Assembly (NCBI GenBank): GCA_903887375.1
Contig: CAISPN010000052.1
Coordinates: forward strand, 1-41,940
Direction of reading: 5' to 3'
Source of the DNA: an uncultured cyanobacterium
GTDB taxonomy: Bacteria > Cyanobacteriota > Cyanobacteriia > Cyanobacteriales > Microcystaceae
DNA length: 41,940 bases
Shown: piece after piece, positions 1 through 8,979 of the stretch
Layout of the letters: every line of letters begins with the position of its first letter
Numbering within the stretch: position 1 is the stretch's first letter
The notes under the pieces: model-generated
Seen by the model: the letters and a program-made list of their open reading frames with translations, nothing else
Databases searched by the model: none
What the model was told of the DNA's origin: nothing
Program-made: the position numbers and the translations under genes

Positions 1-459
1 AGCAGGTAGAACATCTTGCTTGGCTAAATATTCATGTATTTCTTTAGGATTTAGATGAGAGAGATTTTTATCTAATTCTACGATGTTGGGAATTTTGGGC
101 AAAACATCTCTGAGTAAACCCAAAAGTTTATGTTCTGCCACTATTATTAGTTCATCAACATGATGTGATTGACGATAATCTTGGATTTTATCGACTATTT
201 GAGCTGCATAACGCCTTTCATACTCTACTTGATGTTGCTGGCGATGATCATCATAATTTTGTACAGATCCTTGATAATGCCCTACCTGAGACTGGGGTGC
301 AGACCAAAGTTCTTCTCCAGTGAGCTCTTGGCTAGGATTAGCTATTGTTTCTCCTGCAACTAGATAAGGACTAGATTCATACTCAGGAGTAGCAGAGCTT
401 TCCAAAGTGAAAAATCGGGCTGCAGCACCATCTGCCACTATGACCAGAATTACTTGCAT
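1..459 (-). CDS. Host attachment-like protein (baeRF/eRF1-like family), 3' end cut by window edge
   Basis: An open frame runs on the minus strand from an ATG at 459 to the window edge, 153 codons with no stop. The N-terminus (MQVILVIVADGAAARFFTL) has the VADGxxARFF pattern of the so-called host attachment proteins (Pfam Host_attach), an archaeal eRF1 domain-like fold of unclear role in free-living bacteria. The middle is rich in Gln, His and Tyr and looks flexible. It is followed by a segment like the family core (DELIIVAEHKLLGLLRDVL, then a predicted helix). The C-terminus is missing. Family recognition is from motif memory; the cellular role is unknown. Confidence 0.72.
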   Translation of the reverse strand, partial: MQVILVIVADGAAARFFTLESSATPEYESSPYLVAGETIANPSQELTGEELWSAPQSQVGHYQGSVQNYDDHRQQHQVEYERRYAAQIVDKIQDYRQSHHVDELIIVAEHKLLGLLRDVLPKIPNIVELDKNLSHLNPKEIHEYLAKQDVLPA

Positions 460-528
460 GATCTACCTCGAGTAATTTAGATTTGATCATTTTGATCATA
501 GCTTGCAGTTTTTTTTGTCGGCTTTAAC

Positions 529-559
529 AAAAAAAGAAGAGGGACTAAATGCCCCTCTT
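529..559 (-). terminator. Rho-independent terminator of ftsH
   Basis: Bases 537-543 (AAGAGGG) pair with 553-559 (CCCTCTT), a perfect 7-bp stem with a 9-base loop. Read on the minus strand, the stem is followed after one C by seven T (529-535). It lies 26 bases past the ftsH stop, so it most likely ends the ftsH transcript. The plus direction has only a three-T tail after the stem. Confidence 0.8.
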
Positions 560-584
560 TGAAGATTATCTATGCTTTAATTGC

Positions 585-2477
585 TTAAGCTAGAATCTCA
601 GGATAGAAAAGTTCTTTTTCAGGAACTTCGGTATATTCGGCAACTATCTGACGAAGCTCTTCCCCGGCAATGCTTTCTCTTTCAATTAATAGATCTACTA
701 GACGATCTACCAATTCACGATTATCCCGAACCAGTTTACGAGCGATGTTATGTCCCTCTTCAATAATAGTACGCACTTGATCGTCAATTCGGGTAGCCAC
801 ACGTTCAGAATATTCAGCTCTAGACATTAGACCGCCTCCTAAGAACACTTCCCCACTAGAACTTTCTAGAGAGATAGGTCCTAAAGAGCTCATTCCAAAA
901 CGGGTAACCATCTGACGAGCCATTTCTGTTACTTGTTGAAGATCTCCGCCTGCTCCAGTGGTGACTTCATCATGACCAAAAATCTCTTCTTCGGCTGCAC
1001 GTCCGCCCATTGCTCCGGCAATCCTTGCCATCAATTGTGACTTGGTAATCAACCCTTGTTCCTCGGTTGGCATAAACCAGGTTAGTCCTTGAGCTTGTCC
1101 GCGAGGGATGAGAGTAACTTTTTGGACAGGATCATGATCTTTTAAGACAGTACCAACTAAAGCATGTCCAATCTCATGGTAAGCAATAAGTCTTTTGCTT
1201 TTGCTATCTACCAGAGGTGTGCCTTCCATACCAGCAACTACGCGATCTACCGCATCATCGATTTCCAAAAGAGTGATTGCTTCTTTTCTTCTTCTGGCTG
1301 TCAAGATTGCAGCTTCATTAAGAAGATTAGCTAGATCAGCTCCGCTAAAGCCGGGTGTACGACGAGCTATAGATTCGATGGAAACCTCAGGGGCAATTTT
1401 TTTATTGCGGGCATGTACTTCTAGAATAGCCAAACGGCCATTAAAATCAGGACTATCAACTGTCACTTGTCTATCAAAACGACCAGGTCTTAGCAGGGCT
1501 GAATCTAAAACATCAGGGCGGTTAGTTGCAGCAATTATGATAATACCAGTATTGCCTTCGAAACCATCCATCTCAGTGAGTAACTGGTTGAGAGTCTGTT
1601 CCCTTTCATCATTACCACCACCAATTCCAGCACCACGTTGTCTACCGACGGCATCAATCTCATCGATAAAGATCAAACATGGAGCATTTTCTTTGGCTTT
1701 TTTAAATAGATCTCTGACCCTTGAAGCCCCGACACCAACAAACATTTCAACAAATTCTGAACCAGAAATACTGAAAAAAGGTACCCCAGCTTCACCGGCA
1801 ATAGCCTTAGCTAGTAGAGTTTTACCAGTTCCTGGTGGTCCGACTAACAAAACACCTTTAGGGATTTTGGCACCTACTGCTGTAAATTTCTCTGGTTGTT
1901 TGAGAAAAGTTACTACTTCTTGAAGTTCTTCTTTAGCTTCATCAATTCCGGCTACATCGTCAAATTTGATGCCAGTTTTCGCTTCCATTTGGAAACGGGC
2001 ACGGGATTTGCCAAAATTCATAGCCTGGCCAGGTCCACCTGGAATATTATTGGAGCGGCGAAACAAGAAAAATAGAGAAGCCAACAAAAGTACTGGGAAA
2101 ATTAGATTGCCTAAAAATCCCCATAGCTGTCCATCATTGCGCATCGGATGAGTATCAAAACTAATTTTGGCATCTCTCAATCGGGCAATTAAATCAGGAG
2201 AACTTTCTGGCAAATCAACTCTAGCTCTTATAACTCGATTGGCTATTTCAGGATCGTTTGCCTGAACAATTGCGGTACGACCTCCATCAAAAAGATCAAC
2301 GCTCAATAATCTATCGGAGTTCAAATACTCGAGGAACCTTCCATAGGTCATACGAGTGTTGGCTGTGTTAATTGGAGAACTATTGACGTTAGGGGTAAAT
2401 AGCCCCTGCCAAAAGAAGAATACAATGACCACTAGGGGTAAAGACCAGAGTAAAATTACTTTCCAAGAAATTTTCAT
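585..2477 (-). CDS. ftsH: ATP-dependent zinc metalloprotease FtsH (FtsH2 type)
   Basis: Membrane-bound AAA+ protease of 630 residues. It has an N-terminal membrane segment (about 8-25), a short lumenal/periplasmic domain, a second membrane segment (about 119-140), the AAA module and the M41 peptidase domain. Walker A is GPPGTGKT at 213-220, Walker B is LIFIDEID near 268-275, the second region of homology ends in RPGRFDR, and the zinc site is HEIGH at 434-438. From memory the sequence is very close to Synechocystis Slr0228 (FtsH2), including the N-terminus and the [14 protein letters not shown] stretch. FtsH2 works with FtsH3 in thylakoids to remove photodamaged D1 from photosystem II. Start is ATG at 2477. 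It is monocistronic, with its own terminator. Confidence 0.96.
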   Translation of the reverse strand: MKISWKVILLWSLPLVVIVFFFWQGLFTPNVNSSPINTANTRMTYGRFLEYLNSDRLLSVDLFDGGRTAIVQANDPEIANRVIRARVDLPESSPDLIARLRDAKISFDTHPMRNDGQLWGFLGNLIFPVLLLASLFFLFRRSNNIPGGPGQAMNFGKSRARFQMEAKTGIKFDDVAGIDEAKEELQEVVTFLKQPEKFTAVGAKIPKGVLLVGPPGTGKTLLAKAIAGEAGVPFFSISGSEFVEMFVGVGASRVRDLFKKAKENAPCLIFIDEIDAVGRQRGAGIGGGNDEREQTLNQLLTEMDGFEGNTGIIIIAATNRPDVLDSALLRPGRFDRQVTVDSPDFNGRLAILEVHARNKKIAPEVSIESIARRTPGFSGADLANLLNEAAILTARRRKEAITLLEIDDAVDRVVAGMEGTPLVDSKSKRLIAYHEIGHALVGTVLKDHDPVQKVTLIPRGQAQGLTWFMPTEEQGLITKSQLMARIAGAMGGRAAEEEIFGHDEVTTGAGGDLQQVTEMARQMVTRFGMSSLGPISLESSSGEVFLGGGLMSRAEYSERVATRIDDQVRTIIEEGHNIARKLVRDNRELVDRLVDLLIERESIAGEELRQIVAEYTEVPEKELFYPEILA

Positions 2478-2671
2478 ATTTTCTCTCGATATATTATTAG
2501 TGCTTATTTGTCAATGCTGCTAGCATAGTTCTTTAGGCATTGTGGATCTATCTTAATTAAATTTAACGTAATTCTCATCTTTCTGACAAGCCTATTAGAG
2601 CAAAAGAAGGCAAGGCTCCAAGGAAAAGTAAAGTAATATGAGAGTTAGAAAACCATATTTTAAGATCTTCT

Positions 2672-3868
2672 ATGCTCGAGCCTGAGTATCCTGCTGTCAA
2701 TATAGAAGAGCATCGCCGCGAATTTCCCGGACTTGCTCAAAAAGTCTATCTCAATTACGGGGGACAAGGTATGCTCCCACAGGCAGCACTTGAAGCAATC
2801 GTTGATACTTATAACTACCTAGAAATCAATGGGCCTTTTTCTATCAAGTCTAATTCTTGGTTGACTAAAAGAGCCTCACTCCTGCGGCAAGATTTGGCTA
2901 GAGAGCTACAGGTTGAGCCTAAAACTTTAACCTTAACCGAGAGTGTGACTGCAGGCTGCAATATTGTACTTTGGGGTATTCCCTGGCAAAGTGGGGATCG
3001 CATCCTTTTGGGAGATTGTGAGCATCCCAGTGTTGTGGCAATTGTAGAAGAGCTTGCTCGTCGTTTTGATTTGGCGATTGACTATGCTCGGCTTAAGTCA
3101 ACTCTCAATCAGGGAAATGCTATTGAAGCTATTAAAGAGAGCCTCAAACCTAGAACAAAGCTTGTGGTAGTTAGTCATATTCTTTGGAATACTGGTCAAC
3201 TGTTGCCCATTGCCGAAATAGTGGAGCTATGTCATCGCTACCCTAATGGATCTATCAAGGTTTTAATAGATGCTGCTCAATCTTTTGGATTGTTACCATT
3301 GAATTTATCTGAACTGGGAGTGGATTATTACGCTTTTACTGGGCATAAGTGGCTCTGCGGCCCAGCAGGAGTCGGTGGGCTCTATATCTCACCAGATGCA
3401 TTTTTAAGCCTTAAACCTACTTTTTTAGGCTGGCGAGCTATCCAAGATGATGGTGAAAATCAAGAGATATCCTTAAAAATTGATGGACAGAGATTTGAAG
3501 TAGGTACGAGTGCCTATCCACAATATGAAGGACTCAGGGCAACATTGGCTACCCACCGCCAATGGAAAAATACTCAAGATCGCTATAGAGATATATGTCA
3601 ATTGAGCCAGCAGCTCTGGCAAAATCTGTCAAATATTCCCAATATTGAATGCCTGCAACAACAACAACCAAAAACTGGACTAGTTTGCTTTCGGGTAAAA
3701 AGCAAATTAACCCATTCTCAAATTGTTGCAAATCTAGAAGAGCGGGGCTGTTTTCTAAGAACCTTGAAAGATTCTGATTGTATAAGGGCTTGTGTCCATT
3801 ATTTCACTTTACCAAGTGAGCTAGAGACTCTTGTTACATACTTACAAGAGTTGATTGAGCCGGAATAA
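2672..3868 (+). CDS. L-cysteine/cystine lyase (C-DES type), PLP-dependent class V aminotransferase fold
   Basis: 398 residues of the NifS-like fold-type I PLP family. The PLP lysine is in TGHKW (K226), the aspartate that contacts the pyridine nitrogen is in LIDAAQ (D200), and the ring-stacking histidine is in DCEHPS (H118). Recalled similarity runs along the whole length to Synechocystis C-DES, including YLNYGGQGMLP near the start and the C-terminal CIRACVHYF. C-DES cleaves cystine to pyruvate, ammonia and cysteine persulfide and can supply sulfur for iron-sulfur clusters. The typical cysteine-desulfurase active-site Cys loop is not evident, which favours a lyase. The end overlaps the convergent gene by 35 bases. 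Confidence 0.85.
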   Translation: MLEPEYPAVNIEEHRREFPGLAQKVYLNYGGQGMLPQAALEAIVDTYNYLEINGPFSIKSNSWLTKRASLLRQDLARELQVEPKTLTLTESVTAGCNIVLWGIPWQSGDRILLGDCEHPSVVAIVEELARRFDLAIDYARLKSTLNQGNAIEAIKESLKPRTKLVVVSHILWNTGQLLPIAEIVELCHRYPNGSIKVLIDAAQSFGLLPLNLSELGVDYYAFTGHKWLCGPAGVGGLYISPDAFLSLKPTFLGWRAIQDDGENQEISLKIDGQRFEVGTSAYPQYEGLRATLATHRQWKNTQDRYRDICQLSQQLWQNLSNIPNIECLQQQQPKTGLVCFRVKSKLTHSQIVANLEERGCFLRTLKDSDCIRACVHYFTLPSELETLVTYLQELIEPE

Positions 3869-4553
3869 AAAGATCTAAAACCGGCTGATTATTTAAACAG
3901 TGCCAGTGACAATCGTAAAGATTGGGATTTTGTACCTTAATAGAGGCAATTGCCGCGGCTGCCGGAAAAGGCCAAAGTCTATCAAAAATAACCTCTTTTC
4001 CTAAAAGAGAAAACTGGACAAGATAGACTGACGGCTGAGCCTTTAGATATTCTAAAAGCCTATGAGCCAAAGAATAGAGAGGCTGGCGAATCTTGTCATC
4101 TAGATCCATCGGCTGTTGATAAAAGTTAGGAATTTCCCCTTCTCTGATAACTTCAGCATAGATCGGTCCTTTGCTAGTTAAGACCACCGGTAACCAAAGA
4201 TCGCCAAGGGTTTGATAAGAAGTATTATTAGTTGTATAGCCCAGTTTTTCTTTTACCCAATGGCGAAGCTGCTCAACTTGGCGACAATCTTGATAGAGCT
4301 TCTGATTGGGAAAATTAAACCATTCAGGCAACTGAATTGTTAAAGGACATATCAGAGCATCTTGTCTGTTCTTGAAATGTTGAGGATTAGACCAAAGTGA
4401 GGCAGTTGCTACGATCTCTACATCCGCTTTAGGATTATCCTGCTTGATTGCTTGTCGAAAGGCATTGATCATGGTCTGGGTTACGGGAGAGGTGATGATT
4501 GCCCCTTTGCTTTCTACTACCTCAGCATTTGCGATAATCAGAACTTTTGACAT
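3834..4553 (-). CDS. Conserved hypothetical protein
   Basis: A 239-residue protein that I do not recognise beyond a sense that it is cyanobacterial. It starts with a beta-strand-like MSKVLIIANAEVVESKG and has neither a signal peptide nor a membrane segment. It is rich in Trp, Pro and Gln, with a proline-containing LWPFPAAAAIASIKVQNP stretch near the end. No catalytic motif is evident. Start is ATG at 4553. It overlaps the 3' end of the C-DES gene by 35 bases and is divergent from the exosortase gene. No function is proposed. Confidence 0.7.
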   Translation of the reverse strand: MSKVLIIANAEVVESKGAIITSPVTQTMINAFRQAIKQDNPKADVEIVATASLWSNPQHFKNRQDALICPLTIQLPEWFNFPNQKLYQDCRQVEQLRHWVKEKLGYTTNNTSYQTLGDLWLPVVLTSKGPIYAEVIREGEIPNFYQQPMDLDDKIRQPLYSLAHRLLEYLKAQPSVYLVQFSLLGKEVIFDRLWPFPAAAAIASIKVQNPNLYDCHWHCLNNQPVLDLFIPAQSTLVSM

Positions 4554-4696
4554 TTACCCTAGATTGTGTAAAATCATCTTAATCTTGATCTTAAGGCCTA
4601 TGATGCCTATTTGTATTTAAAATGCCAATTTGATTGGCAGCAAATGTATTAAAGCTTGATGGTTTAGCTTTTAAAGATTATGGTAGGGATAACAGA

Positions 4697-5533
4697 GTGA
4701 ACGAGCTAAAGACGGTTAGCAAAAATGGATATCTATTGCTAGGTATAGCCTCATCTATGATCGCTATCCATTTTACTATGCTAACGAGAAAATCTATAGA
4801 ATCCAATATTGTCAGCCTTCATTTTTTATTGTTTGTAGGCATAGCTTCTTTGGTTTGGGAAGAGCGTTCTAACCTGAAGCTCAAGAGTAGCCCTGTTGCT
4901 AGTGTTTTGGGCGCTTTATTAATAGGCTTGATTTTACTTAGAACATTAACTCCACTTGGCTATGATGTTGCGATAGCTCCTTTTATCTTTGGAATAGGAA
5001 TCTGTCTTTTATCTAGTGGTGCTAATTCATTTAAATATTTTAGAAAAGAACTAATACTTCTTAGTTTGACGGCCTTCTATCCCAAAATAGTAGATATTTT
5101 AATCCAGATGGGAATCACTAAAGCGACAGCACAAGCTAGTAGTTTTCTACTTTGGGCAAGTGGGTTTTCGGTCTATCGCAATGGTGTACAGATAATCTTA
5201 CCCAAAGGAAGAGTAGAAGTTTTGAGCGCCTGTGCGGGAGTAGATAGTATGCTTTTAATGCTCACTGTTACTATTTTTTTCTTTATTCTGATTCAGACAA
5301 AGCTCAAAGATAAGATTATTTGTCTGATAGTTGCCGCTTTGATTTCTTTTTGGCTTAATAGCTTTAGAATCGCTATTTTGGCCCTATTGGCCAACTCCCA
5401 AGATATGAAGGGATTTGAATACTGGCATGGTGGCGATGGTAGTTTGGTTTTTTCTGTTCTTTCAGTTGGAGTATTTGCTGTTTTTTGTTGGTTTTTCTAT
5501 GTTCGTAAAGCTTTAGAAAATTCCAAAAACTAA
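4697..5533 (+). CDS. crtA: Cyanoexosortase (EpsH/XrtA-like transpeptidase)
   Basis: Multi-spanning membrane protein of 278 residues from the chosen start. It carries the exosortase triad: Cys in LSACAGVDSM, Arg in LNSFRIAIL and His in YWHGGDGSLVF, each next to a membrane helix. Exosortases cleave and re-attach PEP-CTERM proteins at the membrane; two PEP-CTERM genes lie at the far end of this window. The frame opens at TTG 4634, but GTG at 4697 has AGGGA eight bases upstream and gives the short N-terminus expected before the first helix, so I prefer it. No Crt-associated partner gene follows; the next gene is convergent and overlaps by 4 bases. Assignment to the A subtype is by general resemblance only. 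Confidence 0.82.
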   Translation: MNELKTVSKNGYLLLGIASSMIAIHFTMLTRKSIESNIVSLHFLLFVGIASLVWEERSNLKLKSSPVASVLGALLIGLILLRTLTPLGYDVAIAPFIFGIGICLLSSGANSFKYFRKELILLSLTAFYPKIVDILIQMGITKATAQASSFLLWASGFSVYRNGVQIILPKGRVEVLSACAGVDSMLLMLTVTIFFFILIQTKLKDKIICLIVAALISFWLNSFRIAILALLANSQDMKGFEYWHGGDGSLVFSVLSVGVFAVFCWFFYVRKALENSKN

Positions 5534-6111
5534 GGATTAGCAAGCATTCCCAAACCAACTATGCCAAAAGCACTAGCTGCTGTTTTTTGCAGAAGATTAG
5601 GATTGAGATGATTTTTGAGTTTACTGCCTATAATCACGCCTATAGCGGTAACTGCCCAAAGTGCTAGGGTGGATGCAACAAATATTGTGAGAGTACTGTG
5701 ATATTTAGCCTGCAAAGTTGCAGTTGCCAATTGAGTCAAATCTCCCCATTCAGCAATAAATACTGTCATAAAAGCTGTGCTAAAAGATTTAGAAAAATTT
5801 CTCTTAGCTTGGGAGGCATCTTGACATTCTAATTGTTCAGAATTATCTTGCTTGCGTCGCCACATCATCACTGCAAATACCAAAAACAATAACCCAGAGA
5901 CAATATGCACTACATTAGATGGTAGTGCACCTAAAATACTGCCAAAGGTTACTCCTACAGCGCTCTGAATGACAAAAGCTAACGATGCACCGCAAAAAAC
6001 AGCAAGCGGGCTGTGGCAAGTTGCCAAAAATAAAGTGGCAAAAGCTGTTTTATCAGGAAGTTCAGCCACAAAGATTAAGGCAAAGGTAGAGATAAATAAA
6101 TTTAGATTCAC
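5530..6111 (-). CDS. TMEM165/GDT1 family cation transporter (UPF0016)
   Basis: 193 residues made of two homologous halves of three helices each. The signature E-x-x-D-K-T is ELPDKTA at 17-23 in the first half and EWGDLTQ at 121-127 in the second. A charged cytoplasmic loop (about 84-110) joins the halves. Members move Mn2+ or Ca2+ against protons; the cyanobacterial Mnx exporter of this family protects against manganese overload and supplies the lumen. The first motif has Pro in place of Gly and the second has Leu in place of Lys, variants that could affect ion choice. Start is ATG at 6111. The gene is convergent with the exosortase gene. Confidence 0.85.
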   Translation of the reverse strand: MNLNLFISTFALIFVAELPDKTAFATLFLATCHSPLAVFCGASLAFVIQSAVGVTFGSILGALPSNVVHIVSGLLFLVFAVMMWRRKQDNSEQLECQDASQAKRNFSKSFSTAFMTVFIAEWGDLTQLATATLQAKYHSTLTIFVASTLALWAVTAIGVIIGSKLKNHLNPNLLQKTAASAFGIVGLGMLANP

Positions 6112-6155
6112 TTTGATATAAATTTGTAGCTTTATGTTTAAAAAATTATAACAGT

Positions 6156-7109
6156 CTAGTTAACATCCAAAAGTATTTTGAGGGTACCTCGTCTTTGGGC
6201 ATGAGAGAAGGCAGAAAGTCCATCTGAAAGTTCATAGCTAGCCGAAATCATTGGCTCAATATTTAATCTATTTTCTGCTAGAAGTTGCAGCGCTAGATCA
6301 AAAGGTCCACACCTTGAGCCAAGCACTGTTATCTCATCAACTACCAAAGCTGAAGCATCCAAGCTCAACTTACCTGCATAGGTGCTTTTGAGAATTAGTA
6401 TGCCACGAGGTTTAAGAGCGAATCTAGCTAGTTCAAAACCAGCAGAATTACCTGTGCATTCTACGGCAACATCAAACTTTCGCTCTATGGCTATTGCTTC
6501 TAAGTTAGTATTAATGCCTAATTCTTTGAGTAGATCTAATTTATCTTGATGGCGACCAATCACCTGAAGATCACAACCACTCAAGCTGAGAGTCTGAGCT
6601 ACAAGAAGTCCTAATTTTCCATCACCTATAACTAAGACCTTTGTCTTTGGGGTGATTGAGATCTGCTGCTGAATTTGGAGAGCGGCAGCAATGGGCTCGG
6701 TAAATGTGGCAACCTCAGTTTTGACATTGGAAGGCACTATGTGAAGATTTTCTATAGGTAGGGTTAAATATTGGGCGAAAGCGCCATGGCGGTTGACTAT
6801 CCCTAGAACAGTTCTATTTGGACAATGTGTTTTAATTCCCCCTAAGCAATAGTCACAATTGCCACAGCTAGCATTGATCTCTCCGACAACTCTTTGATTT
6901 TTTAGCTGCTCGCTTCCTTGTTCGACTACTCCAACAAATTCATGACCTATAATTCCCCGATAGGGATAATAACCTTTTACAAGTTCTAGATCTGTATTGC
7001 AAATCCCTGCCTTTAAGACCTTTACCAAGGCTTCTCCTGATTTTGGAGCTGGTACTGGTAAGTTTTCACGCAGTTCAATTTGCTTATCTTCAAGCCATAT
7101 TGCTTTCAT
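6156..7109 (-). CDS. Zinc-dependent medium-chain alcohol dehydrogenase
   Basis: 317 residues with both MDR zinc sites. The catalytic site is C37, H56-E57 (GHEFVG) and probably E138 (TEPI). The structural site is C82, C85, C88 and C96. The nucleotide-binding loop is GDGKLG (162-167), and basic residues after beta-2 (GRHQDK) hint at NADP. The frame opens earlier at TTG 7121, but ATG 7107-7109 overlaps the TGA of the upstream gene as ATGA, a usual coupling arrangement. The substrate is unknown. Coupling to the ATP-grasp gene upstream suggests a joint pathway. Confidence 0.85.
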   Translation of the reverse strand: MKAIWLEDKQIELRENLPVPAPKSGEALVKVLKAGICNTDLELVKGYYPYRGIIGHEFVGVVEQGSEQLKNQRVVGEINASCGNCDYCLGGIKTHCPNRTVLGIVNRHGAFAQYLTLPIENLHIVPSNVKTEVATFTEPIAAALQIQQQISITPKTKVLVIGDGKLGLLVAQTLSLSGCDLQVIGRHQDKLDLLKELGINTNLEAIAIERKFDVAVECTGNSAGFELARFALKPRGILILKSTYAGKLSLDASALVVDEITVLGSRCGPFDLALQLLAENRLNIEPMISASYELSDGLSAFSHAQRRGTLKILLDVN

Positions 7110-8650
7110 CAGTCGTACCAACTAATAGGAAGAGGTGAATTACTATGGGCCAGTTCCAATGAGGTTTCTTGATCTAGTATGTTTTCTACCTGATTATAAA
7201 TTTCTTGGGCCTGCTGGTGGGAATTGCCAATGCAGGTTAGTCCTAATTTACCAAATTCAGAAAGAGAGCCCATCATATGAAAAACAGGACCTTGTAAAGC
7301 TCCAGTGTCAAAGTGGATACGATATTTGGCAATAATATCCATCAAATCAGTGGGCAATAATCCTCTATATTGAGGCTTACAAAGATTATCCGTAGAGATG
7401 TAGTATTTTTCTTGGCCATAGGAGCTGTAAAATACACCACTGCCTCGATCATAATGTCCATTGGTTAGAAGTTGCAAAGTCATAAATGGATGAGTGGTTC
7501 CACCTTTGCGCAAATTAATCTCAACAGCATAGAGATCCCATTTTTGCCTCTGCTGTGACCAGAGAGCCACAAAATCAACAGCAAAACTTTCAATTGCCCC
7601 TTTAGCAGCTAATGCCTGTCCTATCTTCAAGCCATATTCTTGCAGCTGTTGACGATAGGCTACATCGGCTGGAAAAGTGCAGCCCAAGTATATTTGTCCG
7701 TCTGGTCCACCCAGGATTTGATCATGGGTTGAAACTATTTCTACTTTTCCATTGGGGGCAATATAACCTTGTACTGAAGGAGATCTTTTGACAGTTCCTT
7801 CAAGATATTCTTCTACTATTGCCCCTAGCTGTCCAATTTTTTGGGCAAAGTGTTCCCAATTTTCCTTTGGAGCTTGAAATTTTAAGTGTTCTAAGCTCTT
7901 TAGCCAATCAGGATCACTATCATTGGGATCTATTTTTAGTAGAGCATTTCCTTCACCCGAAATTCCCTCATTTAGTTTGACTACCATGGCCCTCAATGTG
8001 GGCTTTTGTGAATGAAGATTTTTAATTTGTTGGATTAAATCAGACACAGTATTGATCTGCAAACTACCAGCAGGATGGGGAATGTGGCATTGTTGGAAAA
8101 TTTCACGACTGCCACTTTTAGAGCCCCAATATAGCAAATCAGGATCGCAGCCTAGAAGTGGAATATCAAGAGCAAGAGAAAGCTCTGCTTCTAGCGCAGT
8201 AGAGTTATAGCAGACCATGTAGGATTTACCAGCTCGCAAGGTTGATTTTATCTTTGCTATCAAGCGTGGCCGCTCTAAAATTTTTTGGGTAAGAGGCTTA
8301 AAAGAACTATCGTACATATAGAGCATTAACAGACGCTCTCTGGCATGACCAAAGGGTATTCCAGAAAGTAGCTCAAGATAATAGTCCACAATTAGTTTTG
8401 GCAATGGTTGAGCCGTAGCATAGATTAATCTGGTGCGCGGATTACGCAACCTGATTAAAGAAAATAACAACCTTTCTTCATAGTGCAAAAAACCAAGCAC
8501 ATTAGATCCAACCTCTTGGTCTATACTAAAAGAGGGAACTACCAAAATATCTAGATCTTCTTGTTCAGCTGCTCTTTCCTCTTGCCAGAGATATTTGAGG
8601 TTACTTTGCAGTTTTTTAAAGCTTTCCTTGCGCTCTGGCAAATTATACAT
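7109..8650 (-). CDS. ATP-grasp ligase, peptide ligase PGM1-related
   Basis: About 513 residues from ATG 8650 (the frame also allows TTG at 8656). The C-terminal two thirds look like an ATP-grasp fold: a lysine strand (AMVVKLNEGISGEGNALLKI), an acidic strand (AIVEEYLEGTVKRSPSVQGYI) and a metal-binding end (YAVEINLRKGGTTHPF). The N-terminal third resembles the pre-ATP-grasp part of PGM1-type proteins. PGM1 is the peptide ligase of pheganomycin biosynthesis; cyanobacterial relatives have no known product. It is co-transcribed with the dehydrogenase downstream, which overlaps its stop codon. Ligase chemistry is inferred from the fold. Confidence 0.78.
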   Translation of the reverse strand: MYNLPERKESFKKLQSNLKYLWQEERAAEQEDLDILVVPSFSIDQEVGSNVLGFLHYEERLLFSLIRLRNPRTRLIYATAQPLPKLIVDYYLELLSGIPFGHARERLLMLYMYDSSFKPLTQKILERPRLIAKIKSTLRAGKSYMVCYNSTALEAELSLALDIPLLGCDPDLLYWGSKSGSREIFQQCHIPHPAGSLQINTVSDLIQQIKNLHSQKPTLRAMVVKLNEGISGEGNALLKIDPNDSDPDWLKSLEHLKFQAPKENWEHFAQKIGQLGAIVEEYLEGTVKRSPSVQGYIAPNGKVEIVSTHDQILGGPDGQIYLGCTFPADVAYRQQLQEYGLKIGQALAAKGAIESFAVDFVALWSQQRQKWDLYAVEINLRKGGTTHPFMTLQLLTNGHYDRGSGVFYSSYGQEKYYISTDNLCKPQYRGLLPTDLMDIIAKYRIHFDTGALQGPVFHMMGSLSEFGKLGLTCIGNSHQQAQEIYNQVENILDQETSLELAHSNSPLPISWYD

Positions 8651-8694
8651 AGCCAAGAAATAATTATTGTGATTTTTTAGTTAGACTTGGGAAA

Positions 8695-8700
8695 TATAAT
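8695..8700 (+). promoter_or_regulatory. Candidate -10 box for the DUF3285-ybeY-dgkA-pabA operon
   Basis: A perfect TATAAT lies 102 bases upstream of the DUF3285 start, in the divergent region between this operon and the ATP-grasp gene. No good TTGACA is seen at the usual distance, so the call rests on the -10 alone. Confidence 0.3.
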
Positions 8701-8801
8701 AGCATCTCACCAGAGTTGTTGATTATTCAAAATTGATTATGGCTTTTTGTCCAACATACTGTTAAATTACCTCTATCACTTTACCCAAATCCAAAATTTT
8801 T

Positions 8802-8970
8802 ATGGATCCAATTCTAGAAACGCAAGAGAAACAGCCTCCTCAGCCTAGTTATGTTAAGCTGGCGATGCGTAACATGGTGCGTAAAAAAGGAACTTCACTG
8901 AAGCACTTTTTTTTTGACCACAGCGACGCTTTTGGGTTTTTTGGTGGGTATATCTTATTTGACGCGCTGA
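8802..8970 (+). CDS. DUF3285 small membrane protein, frame interrupted at a T9 run
   Basis: The 35 codons from ATG 8802 match the cyanobacterial DUF3285 N-terminus (PSYVKLAMRNMVRKKGTSLK). After CAC (8904-8906) comes a run of nine T (8907-8915). Frame 0 then gives an atypical tail to 9002 that overlaps ybeY by 23 bases. One frame over, from 8914, the sequence encodes LTTATLLGFLVGISYLTR then TGA at 8968-8970, a single hydrophobic helix like the DUF3285 C-terminus. The restored protein has 55 residues and ends 9 bases before ybeY. This may be a sequencing error, slippage on the homopolymer, or a recent mutation. Function unknown. Confidence 0.72.
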
Positions 8971-8979
8971 TTATTTCAA

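Noticed and set aside
1195-1923. 242-codon open frame on the plus strand inside ftsH
   Set aside because: It is fully antisense to the conserved AAA and peptidase parts of ftsH, has a Ser/Pro/Arg-rich composition typical of a shadow frame, and no ribosome-binding site.
2552-2577. Pho box-like CTTAATTA near the C-DES gene
   Set aside because: Only one good unit; the next similar unit has a 2-base spacer and there is no well-placed -10.
2478-2671. TTGACA on the minus strand (about 2508-2513) as the ftsH promoter
   Set aside because: The hexamer is perfect but only AT-rich, poorly spaced -10 candidates follow and the start codon would be too close. I also saw no HLR1 direct repeat.
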